Shown: one piece after another, positions 52,860 through 62,153 of the stretch
How positions within the stretch are numbered: the first letter of the stretch is position 1
How the letters are laid out: every line of letters begins with the position of its first letter
NCBI RefSeq assembly: GCF_900109095.1
Contig: NZ_FNYZ01000022.1
Coordinates: 21,524-85,523, forward strand
Direction: 5' to 3'
DNA: 64,000 nucleotides
DNA from: Sphingobium sp. AP50
Lineage (GTDB): Bacteria > Pseudomonadota > Alphaproteobacteria > Sphingomonadales > Sphingomonadaceae
The notes under the pieces: model-generated
What the model was told of the DNA's origin: nothing
What the model saw: the letters and a program-made list of their open reading frames with translations, nothing else
Databases searched by the model: none
Made by a program: the position numbers and the translations under genes

Positions 52860-53392
52860 TCAATGCGGGTAGATCATCTTTCGAGGCATGCCGCCATCGA
52901 GGGCGATTGGCTGCCCAGTGACGAACCCCGCACTTTCGAACACCAGAAATGAAACGGTCGCCGCGATGCCTGATGGTTCGTCGACGCTGTCGACTGGATG
53001 CCGGTCCAGGTTGATCGTGCGACGCTCCACCGCTCCGCGCACGCCTGCTTTGGCGCAGGGGCGAGTTTCAATCCACCGGGGCAGGATAGCATTGACGCCG
53101 ATATCGAGGCCGGATTGGCAATGCCCGCATTGGAGATGAGCCAATCAATACCCTCCATCTCTTTCATGGTCTTGGTCCAGTCCGTAATCTTATCGAACGC
53201 CTTTTCGACGTCGCGCTCGCCGACAACGTCTGCTCGGATCGAAACAAGCGCGTCGGTCGGCATCTCGTCGGAAAGACCGCGAGCCGCTTCAGCGTCCTGA
53301 TCCAGCACCGCTACTTTCCAGCCCTGCGCCAATAATGTCTGGGTGGTACCTTTGCCGATGCCATGAGCACGGCCTGTGACCACCGCTGCCTT
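52860..53392 (-). pseudogene. SDR oxidoreductase remnant with internal deletion and frameshift
   Basis: The 5' half reads VVTGRAHGIGKGTTQTLLAQ, DWLISNAGIANPAS; then near 53105 the frame changes and continues SGLDIGVNAILPRWIET, FVTGQPIALDGGMPRKMIY to 52860. Roughly 60 residues including the Ser and YxxxK catalytic residues are gone. No clean start codon is left. Non-functional. Confidence 0.85.
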
Positions 53393-53476
53393 CTTATGAA
53401 ATCCGCACCCTTGATGATCCGAAACTCCCGTGTCGCAGGTGATGTCGATCGACGCGAACGCCAGGCGTAAGTTTCG

Positions 53477-56400
53477 CTAAGCGCCAATGCTTTCGAGCAG
53501 GCTGGTCACTCTTGCAAGCCGATCAGCGTCGTCGGTCTGCTCCTTCAACAGCCACCGGCCATCTTTCTTGGCAAGCCCTACACATTTGCTCATGTCTTGC
53601 GCTGCTTCGCGCGGGGTAATCGCTATCGCCGCCGGGCCAGCATCGATCCGTGCGATGCCGGTTGCGCGCGCAAGGATAGCAATTCTGCTGGCATCGATCA
53701 GACGTTCGGCAGCAGGGGGCAGCGGACCGAACCTATCCGCCAGTTCACCCTCCAAAGCATCCAGCCCGGTTTCGTCGCCAAGCCGCGAGAGCCTGACATA
53801 AAGGCCCAGGCGGATGTCGGCATCGGGTATCCATTCCGATGGCAAGCAGCCTGCGCTGCCCAGGTTGAGTTCGGGCGTCCACAGTCCGGCATCTTCGCCG
53901 CGCGCCTCCTTCAATGCCGCTTGGAACAAATGTTGATAGAGATCGACCCCGATCAGCTTCATATGGCCCGCCTGCGTGTCGGCAAGGGGATCGCCAGCGC
54001 CCCGTTGATCGAGGTCGGCTGTGCTGATCGCAAAGCCCGCACCCAGCCGGTCATAGGTCGCCAGCGTGCGTAGACGCTTCATCGTGCGTTCCGCAATCTC
54101 GCCCGCTTCAGTCATTAGAATGACCTGGCCCCGGCGATTACCCCGGCCCACCCGTCCGCGCAGTTGATGAAGCTGGGCGAGACCGAAGCGGTCGGCGCGC
54201 CAGATGACCATCGTATTGGCGCGCGGCACGTCCAGTCCTGCCTCGATGATGTTGGTCGCGAGCAGAACATCGCCTTCGCCGCGGCCAAAACGAACCATGG
54301 CGTCGTCGATGGCGGCTGCCGCCATCTTGCCGTGCGCCTGGATCAACGCGAGGTCTGGCACGATCCGATCCAGCCGTTCGACCAGCGGCGCGAGATCCTC
54401 GATGCGCGGCACTACGACAAAGCTTTGTCCGCCACGCGATCGCTCGCGCAACAGCGCCGTCCTGATCATCGCATCGTCTGGGTTGGCAAGGCTCGTCCGG
54501 ATCGGCTGGCGACGGGCTGGCGGCGTCGCGATCACGGACATCTGTTGCAGGCCGATCATGGCGCGATGCAAGGTTCTGGGGATGGGCGTCGCGCTCATCA
54601 CCAGAAGATGAAGGTCGGTGCGTCTCCGCAGCCTTTTCTTGTCTGCCGCGCCAAAGCGCTGCTCTTCGTCAATGATGACAAGCCCCAGTCGAGCATAGCG
54701 AATATCCTTCGCCATGACTGCGGCCGTGCCGATAACAATATCGATCGAGCCGTCCGCCAGCCCTGCCTTCGCTGCCCTTTTCTCCGCCGCGCTCGAAAGG
54801 CGCGAAAGACCAGCGACGACCATGCCGGTAGTGGCAAAGCGGCGCTGAAATGTCTCGATATGTTGACGAACGAGAACCGTCGTCGGTGCGGCCAGGATAA
54901 CCTGATATCCTGCAAGCGAGGCGAGCGCTGCGGCCCGTAGGGCTACCTCGGTCTTGCCATAGCCCACATCGCCGATCACCAGACGATCCATCGGCCGTCC
55001 GCTGCCAAGATCGTCTCGCACCGCCTGAATTGCCCGGGCTTGATCCGCCGTTTCGTTGAATGGAAAGCTGGCCACAAATCGTTCGTACGCGGCACTATCA
55101 GGTTCGATGATCGGGGCTTTGACCTGAGCCCTCTCTTGCGCCAGTCGAAGGAGGTCGCGGGCGCCTTGGGCCACCGCCTCGTCGATCGCAACGCGACGCT
55201 TTTGCCAACTCGACCCGTCCAGCTTGTCGAGCCGCACCGCATCACCATCGGCGCCGTAACGCCATATCAGACCCGCCTCCTGTGACGTAACAAGGCGCCG
55301 GGCACCATCGGCATATTCTAGCGCAATCAGTTCTGCGTCGCCTTCTCCTGGATCCGGCTCAAGACCCATGACACGCGCGACACCATGGTCCTGATGTACA
55401 ACCAGATCGCCCGCCCGAATGTCGCCGACCGCCTGGGCAAGCCCGACGGCCACGCTGTCCTGCGCTGCGCCTATGATCGCCCGGCTACCTAGTAGATCGG
55501 CGGCAGCAATCATTATCAGCTCACTGCCATCAGCGCCCCGGTCTACCGGCGCAACCAGCACAGCTATCGCTCCCGGCGCAAGTTCATGGACCGCCGCGAT
55601 CGAGCCGACGGCCTCGACCGCGGCTTTGAATGTCTTGGCGATCTTGGGTCGGAGGAAGCGGACATCCCGCTCGCTGCCGACAAGCAGCAGGCGCTTACCC
55701 TCCTGTAATTGCGGTGCCGCAAAGCGCTTCAATGCTGACAGGGGTGAGCGTTCCTCTACAAAGCGAGGAATGGGCGCCACGTCGAAATCTGCCGGATCGC
55801 CTGCACACCAAGCGGCAAGATCCTTTGCCCATAGTGACTGGGCTGCGGCATCGATCGCTGAACCGCTATTGCTGGCGGCTTCGGTGGCCAGGCGGAGGAA
55901 ACGCGCGCGACGCTGCTCGGCCTTTACCGAAACGTAAAGTCGTCCTGGCCGCAGGTGGGCCAATATGGTGACCTTCTTCGATTCCGGTTCAGCCGCGCGG
56001 CCGATCTCCAGACGCTCGCATGGCTCCTGCGTAAGCTGCGTGATCGGATCATAAAGTCTTATGCCGACGATGCGCCCAGCAGCGATATCGATACGGGCCG
56101 GCAGCCCGGCATCAGAAGGAAAGATGTCGATGACTTCGCCGCGCACCGCCACCTCACCCGGTTCATCGACACGATCGTCAACGACATAACCCAGCCTTTC
56201 CATTTCAGCGGCAAAGTTGATCGGATCGATCCGTTCGCCAAGCTGCAGACTGGGGGGCGCAGCGTCGAAGTCGGCGGGGTCTGCATAAAGCCGCGCGGCC
56301 GCTTCGCCGCTCATTATAGTAGCAAGAGGGCGGCGCTTGGACTTCTCGGCAAGCTGCCTAAGATGCCGCAAGGCGGCGACACGTTTCCCGATATTCGAAG

Positions 56401-56599
56401 GAGTCGCAGGCGCACCGTCACCCGGCAAAGTGTCGCTCGACGGAAGAAAGACGACATGATCGTCAGGCGCAAAGGACATGAGAGCATCTGCCACCGCTTC
56501 GGCTTCCTGCTCGTCATCAGCCAGATAAAGCAAATCGCCGTTCTGCAGCGCGTCGAGCAGCATGAGTGCGGTCGCGCCAATCCCCAGAGCTACGCTCAT
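53477..56599 (-). CDS. Mfd-type transcription-repair coupling helicase (paralogous, 1040 aa)
   Basis: A 1040-residue DEAD/DEAH translocase resembling Mfd. The UvrB-like N terminus is present (FLPSSDTLPGDGAP, FAAEMERLGYVVDDRVDEPG), the RNA-polymerase-interacting region at 390-470 (AGDLVVHQDHGVARVMGLE), Walker A at 543-551 (GDVGYGKTE), the DEEQ box at 645-648 (IIDEEQRFG), SATPIPRTLH and ATNIIEAGLDVPRANT. It is shorter than typical Mfd of about 1150 residues. Mfd clears stalled RNA polymerase and recruits UvrA. Whether it complements or replaces a chromosomal mfd is unknown; no separate mfd is in the window. Confidence 0.9.
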   Translation of the reverse strand: MSVALGIGATALMLLDALQNGDLLYLADDEQEAEAVADALMSFAPDDHVVFLPSSDTLPGDGAPATPSNIGKRVAALRHLRQLAEKSKRRPLATIMSGEAAARLYADPADFDAAPPSLQLGERIDPINFAAEMERLGYVVDDRVDEPGEVAVRGEVIDIFPSDAGLPARIDIAAGRIVGIRLYDPITQLTQEPCERLEIGRAAEPESKKVTILAHLRPGRLYVSVKAEQRRARFLRLATEAASNSGSAIDAAAQSLWAKDLAAWCAGDPADFDVAPIPRFVEERSPLSALKRFAAPQLQEGKRLLLVGSERDVRFLRPKIAKTFKAAVEAVGSIAAVHELAPGAIAVLVAPVDRGADGSELIMIAAADLLGSRAIIGAAQDSVAVGLAQAVGDIRAGDLVVHQDHGVARVMGLEPDPGEGDAELIALEYADGARRLVTSQEAGLIWRYGADGDAVRLDKLDGSSWQKRRVAIDEAVAQGARDLLRLAQERAQVKAPIIEPDSAAYERFVASFPFNETADQARAIQAVRDDLGSGRPMDRLVIGDVGYGKTEVALRAAALASLAGYQVILAAPTTVLVRQHIETFQRRFATTGMVVAGLSRLSSAAEKRAAKAGLADGSIDIVIGTAAVMAKDIRYARLGLVIIDEEQRFGAADKKRLRRRTDLHLLVMSATPIPRTLHRAMIGLQQMSVIATPPARRQPIRTSLANPDDAMIRTALLRERSRGGQSFVVVPRIEDLAPLVERLDRIVPDLALIQAHGKMAAAAIDDAMVRFGRGEGDVLLATNIIEAGLDVPRANTMVIWRADRFGLAQLHQLRGRVGRGNRRGQVILMTEAGEIAERTMKRLRTLATYDRLGAGFAISTADLDQRGAGDPLADTQAGHMKLIGVDLYQHLFQAALKEARGEDAGLWTPELNLGSAGCLPSEWIPDADIRLGLYVRLSRLGDETGLDALEGELADRFGPLPPAAERLIDASRIAILARATGIARIDAGPAAIAITPREAAQDMSKCVGLAKKDGRWLLKEQTDDADRLARVTSLLESIGA

Positions 56600-56651
56600 T
56601 GCCCCGCCGCCGCCCGAAAATCGACCGGAGCAGTCTTAATAATAAGCCGGA

Positions 56652-56864
56652 TCAAAATCCTTCTTCGCCCTGATGATCGCCATGCCCGGTTGCCCGCAAG
56701 GCCACTCGATCGCGATCTGCACGCTCACGCGCAGCTTCGATCATGGCCCGTTCCTTATCAGATGCAGGAGCGCTGGATTTTGGCGCGGCTTGCTCATAGA
56801 GCTCGCCCGTCCCGACCCTCCGCTGATCTGCCTCCGGGTTCTGACCCTTTCTTTTCTCTTCCAT
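56652..56864 (-). CDS. Small charged protein
   Basis: 70 residues, very hydrophilic (MEEKRKGQNPEADQRRVGTG, ASDKERAMIEAARERADRDR). Looks like a small helical or disordered stress protein. A GGAAC-N17-AGTT promoter match lies upstream. Function unknown. Confidence 0.6.
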   Translation of the reverse strand: MEEKRKGQNPEADQRRVGTGELYEQAAPKSSAPASDKERAMIEAARERADRDRVALRATGHGDHQGEEGF

Positions 56865-56895
56865 CCTAGCACGCCTCTCCTACAGGTGGGCTGCT

Positions 56896-56921
56896 AACTG
56901 CGCGACGATGTCGCAGGTTCC
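56896..56921 (-). promoter_or_regulatory. EcfG-type promoter candidate for the gene at 56652-56864
   Basis: Minus strand GGAAC (56921-56917), 17 bases, AGTT (56899-56896). Transcription would begin about 25 bases before the small gene starting at 56864. Confidence 0.45.
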
Positions 56922-57138
56922 ACCAGCGGCAAAAAGTCCAGGTCTAACCAAAGACGGAAGACGCGCGCTTAGCGACCGCTTTCAGGATCAGCTTGGCTTA
57001 CTGCTGATCGGCTGCCACGCATTCGGTTTAGTTCATCCGCTCGGTCTATTATCTCATGAACCTTATTACGATCGCGTAGATACCGAAGGGCTTGGCGATC
57101 ATGTGCATGTTATGCTCCAGCCATCCGCAACCGATTAG
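56908..57138 (+). CDS. Possible small protein (76 aa)
   Basis: An open frame with coding-like codons: LSDRFQDQLGLLLIGCHAFG and HVHVMLQPSA. Its start overlaps the promoter of the divergent gene, and there is no clear ribosome binding site. No family is recognised. Confidence 0.35.
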   Translation: MSQVPPAAKSPGLTKDGRRALSDRFQDQLGLLLIGCHAFGLVHPLGLLSHEPYYDRVDTEGLGDHVHVMLQPSATD

Positions 57139-57640
57139 GGCATTTGTTCGAATAGCCGGGGCTGAACGAAATCCTGAGTTTGGGACGGCCCCACTTGGCC
57201 GCCATTCGGCGACCTGACGGCCATTCATTCTTCCAGACAAATCCATACCCTGATGGAAAGGCCTATGCGAACATTATGCATCCTGTTGTCGCATGGGTAG
57301 CATAACACGTCGGCTCGACTTTTCTTCGCGGTTGGCCGAAATGCACGCGTCTTTCGAGGCGCTGGAACGAGGTGATCCGTCCCGGGTCCGCGACGCCCTG
57401 CGGACAAATAGACTTTATCATAAATTATGGTGCCTGATTTCGCCAAGCGCTGTCAGGAGGGGTGAGCGGGTAGTTGTGAGAGCCATCACATCCTGACGCC
57501 CCTCAAAGCATAGCCGATGCCGACCCGCAGATTGCGGGTCTGCAGACGGACGTGCCAAACCCGGCAAAAAGATAGCGCAGAAAAATCGTCGATGCACTTG
57601 CGCCATGAATTTGGGGTTCAGCGCAACGTAGAGCTGCCGA
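57139..57640. other. Intergenic, weak coding signal only
   Basis: About 500 bases. A short plus frame at 57293-57496 (RLAEMHASFEALERGDPSR) looks protein-like but has no start context or relatives that I know; it is possibly a fragment. Confidence 0.4.
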
Positions 57641-57973
57641 TTACAAGGACGTCGTGTCGGGAGGCAAGCTGGGCTCCTGTGCCTCGCCAGAGGCGTCTCC
57701 TTTCACGGCACTGTTTGATCTCGACGGATCAGTTCGGGCCGAAGTTGCGCCACCGCCCCCGGCGCTGTCCTCATCATAGTCTTCATTTCCGTCGTAGCTA
57801 CCACCTGCGCCGGCGCCACTGCCAACGACGGGTCCGGAGCCGGGCTCGGCGCGCTTTCCCCGATCATGGACAGAAGGCCTATTGAGCGGTGTGACACCGA
57901 GGCTCCCGTTGATGGCCTTCTGATCGCCGTCATAGGCTGGCGGTGCGAACGCTTTGGGTTCATCCTTGCTCAT
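57641..57973 (-). CDS. Low-complexity protein (Gly/Ser/Asp-rich)
   Basis: 110 residues: MSKDEPKAFAPPAYDGDQKA, then GSGPVVGSGAGAGGSYDGNE, ending SLPPDTTSL. Composition resembles hydrophilins. The start at 57973 (MSKDEPK) is preferred to 57985. No known family. Confidence 0.55.
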   Translation of the reverse strand: MSKDEPKAFAPPAYDGDQKAINGSLGVTPLNRPSVHDRGKRAEPGSGPVVGSGAGAGGSYDGNEDYDEDSAGGGGATSARTDPSRSNSAVKGDASGEAQEPSLPPDTTSL

Positions 57974-58303
57974 TTTGATCAGCACTCCATTGCTTCGTGG
58001 AGAATTTTGTGTCCAGCGTCCAGCTGAGCGATGCTCGAGAACCGGATGTGCGCATCGTCAGAGCGAAACGCCATCTGGTTAAAGCCTCAGACTCATTATC
58101 GTAGCGATCTTGAGGGGATAGATAGCGTGCCAACTGCGGACACGATCAAACGCATAGGTCACGCGATGCCATCTCCAAAAAGATGGCGATCTCAAATTGC
58201 GTCAGGGAAGAGTAGTCCTCAACTGCATCCCAAGCCGCCACAAGTTCAACATCACTAAGTGACGCGAGAGCGTCATATTGAAGCTTGGGCACGGCCAACC
58301 TCC
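57974..58303. other. Intergenic
   Basis: 330 bases; no gene, promoter match or hairpin that I could support. Confidence 0.45.
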
Positions 58304-58492
58304 TTACTGATATCCACCCTCTGCTTCTCGCTTCTCGGCAGCGTCTTTCTGAGCATCCTCAAGCGCGTCGATGTCATCCTCATCGTCAACATCTACGTCT
58401 CTATCGGTACCGTCGGCCTCTTCCGCGATTTGCTCTATCTCGTCATCTCGGACATCGCGATTCTCTTCGCCTTCGCGCGTTTCATCCACCAT
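58304..58492 (-). CDS. Small acidic protein
   Basis: 62 residues, strongly acidic (DETREGEENRDVRDDEIEQI, DVDVDDEDDIDALEDAQKDA). AGGAGAGAGAC precedes the ATG at 58492. It sits behind an exact EcfG-type promoter. Probably a disordered or nucleic-acid-mimic type stress protein; function unknown. Confidence 0.65.
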   Translation of the reverse strand: MVDETREGEENRDVRDDEIEQIAEEADGTDRDVDVDDEDDIDALEDAQKDAAEKREAEGGYQ

Positions 58493-58519
58493 GTCTCTCT
58501 CCTGTGCTTGAGATAGGGC

Positions 58520-58544
58520 AACGGCCCGGCCAGTGCCTTGTTCC
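58520..58544 (-). promoter_or_regulatory. EcfG-type promoter, exact consensus
   Basis: Minus strand GGAAC (58544-58540), 16 bases, CGTT (58523-58520). Transcription would begin about 20 bases before the small acidic protein gene. Confidence 0.7.
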
Positions 58545-58604
58545 GGCATTTCATTGCCGACTAATCTGGATCAGGAGCTATTTCGTTGGGGGGCTCGCTC
58601 GTAC

Positions 58605-58638
58605 AAAAAAAGGCGCCCGGTCCATTAGACGGGTCGCC
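58605..58638 (-). terminator. Intrinsic terminator on the minus strand
   Basis: On the minus strand an imperfect GC-rich stem (GGCGACCCGTC / GACCGGGCGCC) is followed by seven T. It isolates the small acidic gene from upstream minus-strand transcription; which transcript it ends is unclear. A 47-codon minus frame ends 14 bases before it (58795-58652). Confidence 0.55.
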
Positions 58639-58697
58639 CTTGCGAGGCCTGCTACCAGGAAACTGACTGATACAAATTAATCGCTGCTGTTTTGCGC

Positions 58698-58722
58698 GGA
58701 ACATCGCCGGCCCTGCGCGCTT
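58698..58722 (+). promoter_or_regulatory. EcfG-type promoter candidate for katE
   Basis: GGAAC (58698-58702), 16 bases, GCTT (58719-58722); -10 is a variant. It would leave a leader of about 65 bases before katE. Confidence 0.4.
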
Positions 58723-58793
58723 CCTTGCCCAGCGGACGCCTGAGCGCTTCCGCCTGATAGCCCACATGGTAATCCAGATAAGGAGGGTGTTGC

Positions 58794-60953
58794 ATGAAGC
58801 GCAAGATTGGACAGGATACGGGCGCAGCGGCGCAAGCGGGCACATTCGAAACGCAAGTTGGCAATGGGGGCGAACTGCATCAGCTGCCCGGCGGCGATGG
58901 CACGGTCCTGACGTCCCAGCAGGGTGTGCCGATAGCCGACGACCAGAACAGCCTAAGGGCCGGGGAGCGGGGTCCGACACTGCTGGATGACTTTCACCTT
59001 CGCGAAAAGCTCTTCCATTTCGACCATGAGCGCATTCCAGAACGCGTTGTCCATGCGCGGGGCTTCGGCGTGCATGGCACCTTCACGCTAGCTGAAAGCC
59101 TGGAAGAATTCACCACAGCCAAAATCCTGACCGAGGTGGGCGAGACGACGCCCATGTTCGTGCGCTTCTCGACAGTCGCAGGGAATAAGGGCTCATTCGA
59201 CTTGGCGCGAGACGTGCGCGGCTTTGCCGCCAAATTCTATACCAAGGAGGGCAATTGGGATATTGTCGGCAACAATATTCCGGTCTTCTTTATCCAGGAT
59301 GCCATCAAATTCCCCGACCTAGTGCACGCCGCAAAGCAGGAGCCGGATCGCGGCTTTCCGCAGGCGCAGACTGCACATGACAATTTCTGGGATTTCATTA
59401 GCCTGACGCCTGAATCCATGCACATGATCATGTGGACCATGTCGGACCGGGCGATCCCGCGCTCTTTCCGCTTTATGGAAGGCTTCGGGGTTCACAGCTT
59501 CCGTCTGATAAATGCCGATGGAAAGGGCGTCTTCGTCAAATTCCACTTCAAGCCCCGGCAGGGCTTGCAATCGGTCCTTTGGAACGAAGCGGTCAAGATC
59601 AACGGAGCGGATCCCGACTTCCACCGTCGTGACCTGTGGGACGCAATTGATCTGGGCAGTCCGCCGGAATGGGACTTTGGCGTCCAGATTTTCGACGATG
59701 ACTTCGCCGAGCGGTTCGAGTTCGATGTACTCGATCCCACCAAGATCATCCCTGAGGAGCAGGTGCCGGTCCGGATCATTGGCAGCTTCGTACTTGACAA
59801 CCATGTCGACAATTTCTTCGCCGAAACCGAACAGGTCGCTTTCTGTACACAAAATGTCGTGCCCGGCATTGGATTCTCTAACGATCCGCTGCTTCAGGGC
59901 CGCAACTTCTCCTACCTCGATACGCAGTTAAAACGCCTTGGTGGCCCGAACTTTACCCATATCCCGATCAACGCGCCCAAAGGGTGCCCAATCCATAATT
60001 TCCAGCAGGATGGGCATATGGCTATGCGCAACCCCAAAGGCCGCGTCAATTATGAGCCCAATAGCTGGGCCGCGAACGAGCATAATCCGCGCGCCGACCC
60101 GAAGAGCGGCTATCGTCATTTTGGCGAAGAGGTAAATGGGCCAAAGGCGCAGGTCCGATCCGCCAGTTTCGCCGACCATTATAGCCAGGCGCGCCAATTC
60201 TTTATCAGCCAAGCGCCGATCGAGCAGAAACATATCGGTGACGCATTGGTGTTCGAATTGTCGAAATGCGAGCGCGTGGACATTCGCGAGCGGATTGTCG
60301 GCCATCTGCGCCACATCGACGAAACGCTGGCGACCGTAGTCGCGGGTGGCCTTGGGCTGCCGAAACTGCCCGAGCCGGCGCAGGCAGCGGTGCCGACTCG
60401 CACCGACCTTCCACCTTCGCCCGCGCTTAGCATTGTGGCGCGGGGGCCCGAGAGCTTCGCCGGCCGAAAGCTCGGCATAGTGGTCAGCGACGAGGCCCCG
60501 GCCAAATTGCTGAAGGCTCTCGTGGCGAGTGTCGAGGCGGCGGGGGCCGTTTACGAAATGATCGCGCCAAAAATTGCCGGCGCCACGCTGGATGACGGAA
60601 GTCTGGTGGAGGCGAAACAAAAGGTCGATGGCGGACCATCCGTTCTCTATGACGCGGTCGTCCTGATGCTGGCCCCCGATGGCGCGGCGCAATTGGCGCA
60701 GGACAAAACCGCAAAAGACTTCGTCAGCGATGCTTACGCCCATGCAAAGTTCATCGGCTACACCGAAGATGCACTACCGCTAATCGACGCGGCAGGTATC
60801 GGCGAGGCGGACATGGACGAGGGGCTGATCGCCCTGACCGATGCGGACAGCGTGAAGCGGTTCCTTCAGAACTGTGCCGCGCTGCGGCTTTGGGATCGAG
60901 AGTATAAGGTCGACCTGGACGCGGCTGGCTTCCTTGCCGCGCAGCCGAACTAA
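58794..60953 (+). CDS. katE: Catalase HPII (large-subunit, KatE type)
   Basis: A 719-residue clade-2 catalase. Distal His in ERVVHARGFGVHG, RFSTVAGNKGSFDLARDVRG, heme tyrosine in RNFSYLDTQLKRLGGPNF, and a C-terminal flavodoxin/DJ-1-like domain from about 560 (GRKLGIVVSDEAPAKLL...). The start at 58794 has AGGAGGGTGTTGC. It destroys H2O2 in stationary phase. The following hemerythrin, PfpI-like and small motif proteins appear to be in the same operon. Confidence 0.97.
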   Translation: MKRKIGQDTGAAAQAGTFETQVGNGGELHQLPGGDGTVLTSQQGVPIADDQNSLRAGERGPTLLDDFHLREKLFHFDHERIPERVVHARGFGVHGTFTLAESLEEFTTAKILTEVGETTPMFVRFSTVAGNKGSFDLARDVRGFAAKFYTKEGNWDIVGNNIPVFFIQDAIKFPDLVHAAKQEPDRGFPQAQTAHDNFWDFISLTPESMHMIMWTMSDRAIPRSFRFMEGFGVHSFRLINADGKGVFVKFHFKPRQGLQSVLWNEAVKINGADPDFHRRDLWDAIDLGSPPEWDFGVQIFDDDFAERFEFDVLDPTKIIPEEQVPVRIIGSFVLDNHVDNFFAETEQVAFCTQNVVPGIGFSNDPLLQGRNFSYLDTQLKRLGGPNFTHIPINAPKGCPIHNFQQDGHMAMRNPKGRVNYEPNSWAANEHNPRADPKSGYRHFGEEVNGPKAQVRSASFADHYSQARQFFISQAPIEQKHIGDALVFELSKCERVDIRERIVGHLRHIDETLATVVAGGLGLPKLPEPAQAAVPTRTDLPPSPALSIVARGPESFAGRKLGIVVSDEAPAKLLKALVASVEAAGAVYEMIAPKIAGATLDDGSLVEAKQKVDGGPSVLYDAVVLMLAPDGAAQLAQDKTAKDFVSDAYAHAKFIGYTEDALPLIDAAGIGEADMDEGLIALTDADSVKRFLQNCAALRLWDREYKVDLDAAGFLAAQPN

Positions 60954-60989
60954 GCGGAGACATGTCAGTCTATTACAAGGAGACCCTTA

Positions 60990-61526
60990 ATGTCGGTAAT
61001 GGACAAGCTTATCGCGGCGGTGACGCCGCCTGAAAGTTCAGAAGCGCGGGCCAAGGCACGGGAGGAGGCGCGGCAGACCGCCGTTAGCGGCGACTGGCTC
61101 GACCAAATCCTCACTCATCATGAACAGATCGACGCTGCCTTCGACAAGGCGGAGGCCGCGACCGGTGCAACCGATCGCACCCCTGCTCTGAAGGAGCTGG
61201 GCGCGCTGCTGACCGGCCATTCGATGGCGGAGGAAGCGGTGATCTATCCGCAACTTTCGCATGAGCACAAAGGCCCAATGGGCATGAGCTATCAGGAGCA
61301 GCAGGCCGCCAAAGTGCAGGTCGCACTCCTGGAGGCGCTCGATCCCCTCTCGCGGGACTGGGTCGACAAGCTCGGCCACCTGCGCGGCGCAGTCGCGCAC
61401 CATGTCTATGAGGAGGAAGGCAGCCGCTTCCTCAAGTTGCATGAGGAACTGCCGGCTCATGTGCAGGCTCACATGACGCAACGCTATCGCGAGGAAACGA
61501 CGCGTTACGGCGCCAGCCTCGCATAG
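60990..61526 (+). CDS. Hemerythrin domain protein
   Basis: 178 residues with a hemerythrin-type four-helix region: LTHHEQIDAAFDKAEA, HSMAEEAVIYPQLSHEH, HLRGAVAHHVYEEEG. The other HxxxE ligands are in HHVYEEEGSRFLKLHEEL. It begins 36 bases after katE with an AAGGAGACCCTTA site. A related, more compact hemerythrin is encoded at 16527. Likely binds di-iron and O2 or peroxide. Confidence 0.88.
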   Translation: MSVMDKLIAAVTPPESSEARAKAREEARQTAVSGDWLDQILTHHEQIDAAFDKAEAATGATDRTPALKELGALLTGHSMAEEAVIYPQLSHEHKGPMGMSYQEQQAAKVQVALLEALDPLSRDWVDKLGHLRGAVAHHVYEEEGSRFLKLHEELPAHVQAHMTQRYREETTRYGASLA

Positions 61527-61547
61527 ACCCATAAATAGGAGACTATC

Positions 61548-62105
61548 ATGACCCTGGAAGGCAAATCCATCGCTATCCTGATCGCGCCCAAGGGCACTGA
61601 GGAACCGGAATTCGTCCAGCCGCGTGACGCGATCATCGCGGCGGGTGGACGCATCACTGTCGTCAGCCTCGAAAGCGGCGCGGCGCAAACCAACAATCAT
61701 GATCTCGAACCCGGTAATGCCTATGCCGTGGACAAGGTGGTGCAGGATGTGACGGCCAGTGATTTTGACGGCATCATCATTCCCGGGGGCACGGTCGGCG
61801 CTGACAAATTGCGGGCCAGCCGCGAAACGGTGGCGCTGGTGCGCGACTTCGTGGCGCAGAAAAAGCCTGTAGGCGCGATCTGTCATGGGCCGTGGCTGCT
61901 GGTCGAGGCAGCTGTGCTGGAAGATCGCACGATCACCTCCTATCCGACTCTGCGTACCGACATCGAAAATGCTGGCGGAAACTGGGTCGATCGGGAAGTT
62001 GAGGTTGATGAGGGCATAATCACCAGCCGCAAGCCCGATGACCTGCCCGCCTTCTGTGCGAAGCTGGTCGAGGCGTTTGCGCTGGCGAACGAACGTGCGA
62101 GATAA
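61548..62105 (+). CDS. PfpI/YhbO-type (DJ-1 superfamily) protein
   Basis: 185 residues of the type 1 glutamine-amidotransferase-like DJ-1 superfamily: GKSIAILIAPKGTEEPEF, the nucleophile cysteine in VGAICHGPWLLVEA and ITSYPTLRTDIENAGG. YhbO-type members protect proteins and nucleotides against glycation and oxidative stress. Third gene after katE, 21 bases from the hemerythrin stop. Confidence 0.92.
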   Translation: MTLEGKSIAILIAPKGTEEPEFVQPRDAIIAAGGRITVVSLESGAAQTNNHDLEPGNAYAVDKVVQDVTASDFDGIIIPGGTVGADKLRASRETVALVRDFVAQKKPVGAICHGPWLLVEAAVLEDRTITSYPTLRTDIENAGGNWVDREVEVDEGIITSRKPDDLPAFCAKLVEAFALANERAR

Positions 62106-62153
62106 GGCCAACCAGCCGGATGATGGTAAAAGCGCATCAACTGGAGAAGAACA

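Noticed and set aside
58652..58795. Minus-strand 47-codon frame (MQHPPYLDYHVGYQAEALRR start)
   Set aside because: It ends close to an intrinsic terminator, but its start shares bases with the katE ATG and it has no ribosome site; left unannotated.
59928..60743. Minus-strand frame of 271 codons
   Set aside because: Antisense to katE, which has all catalytic residues.
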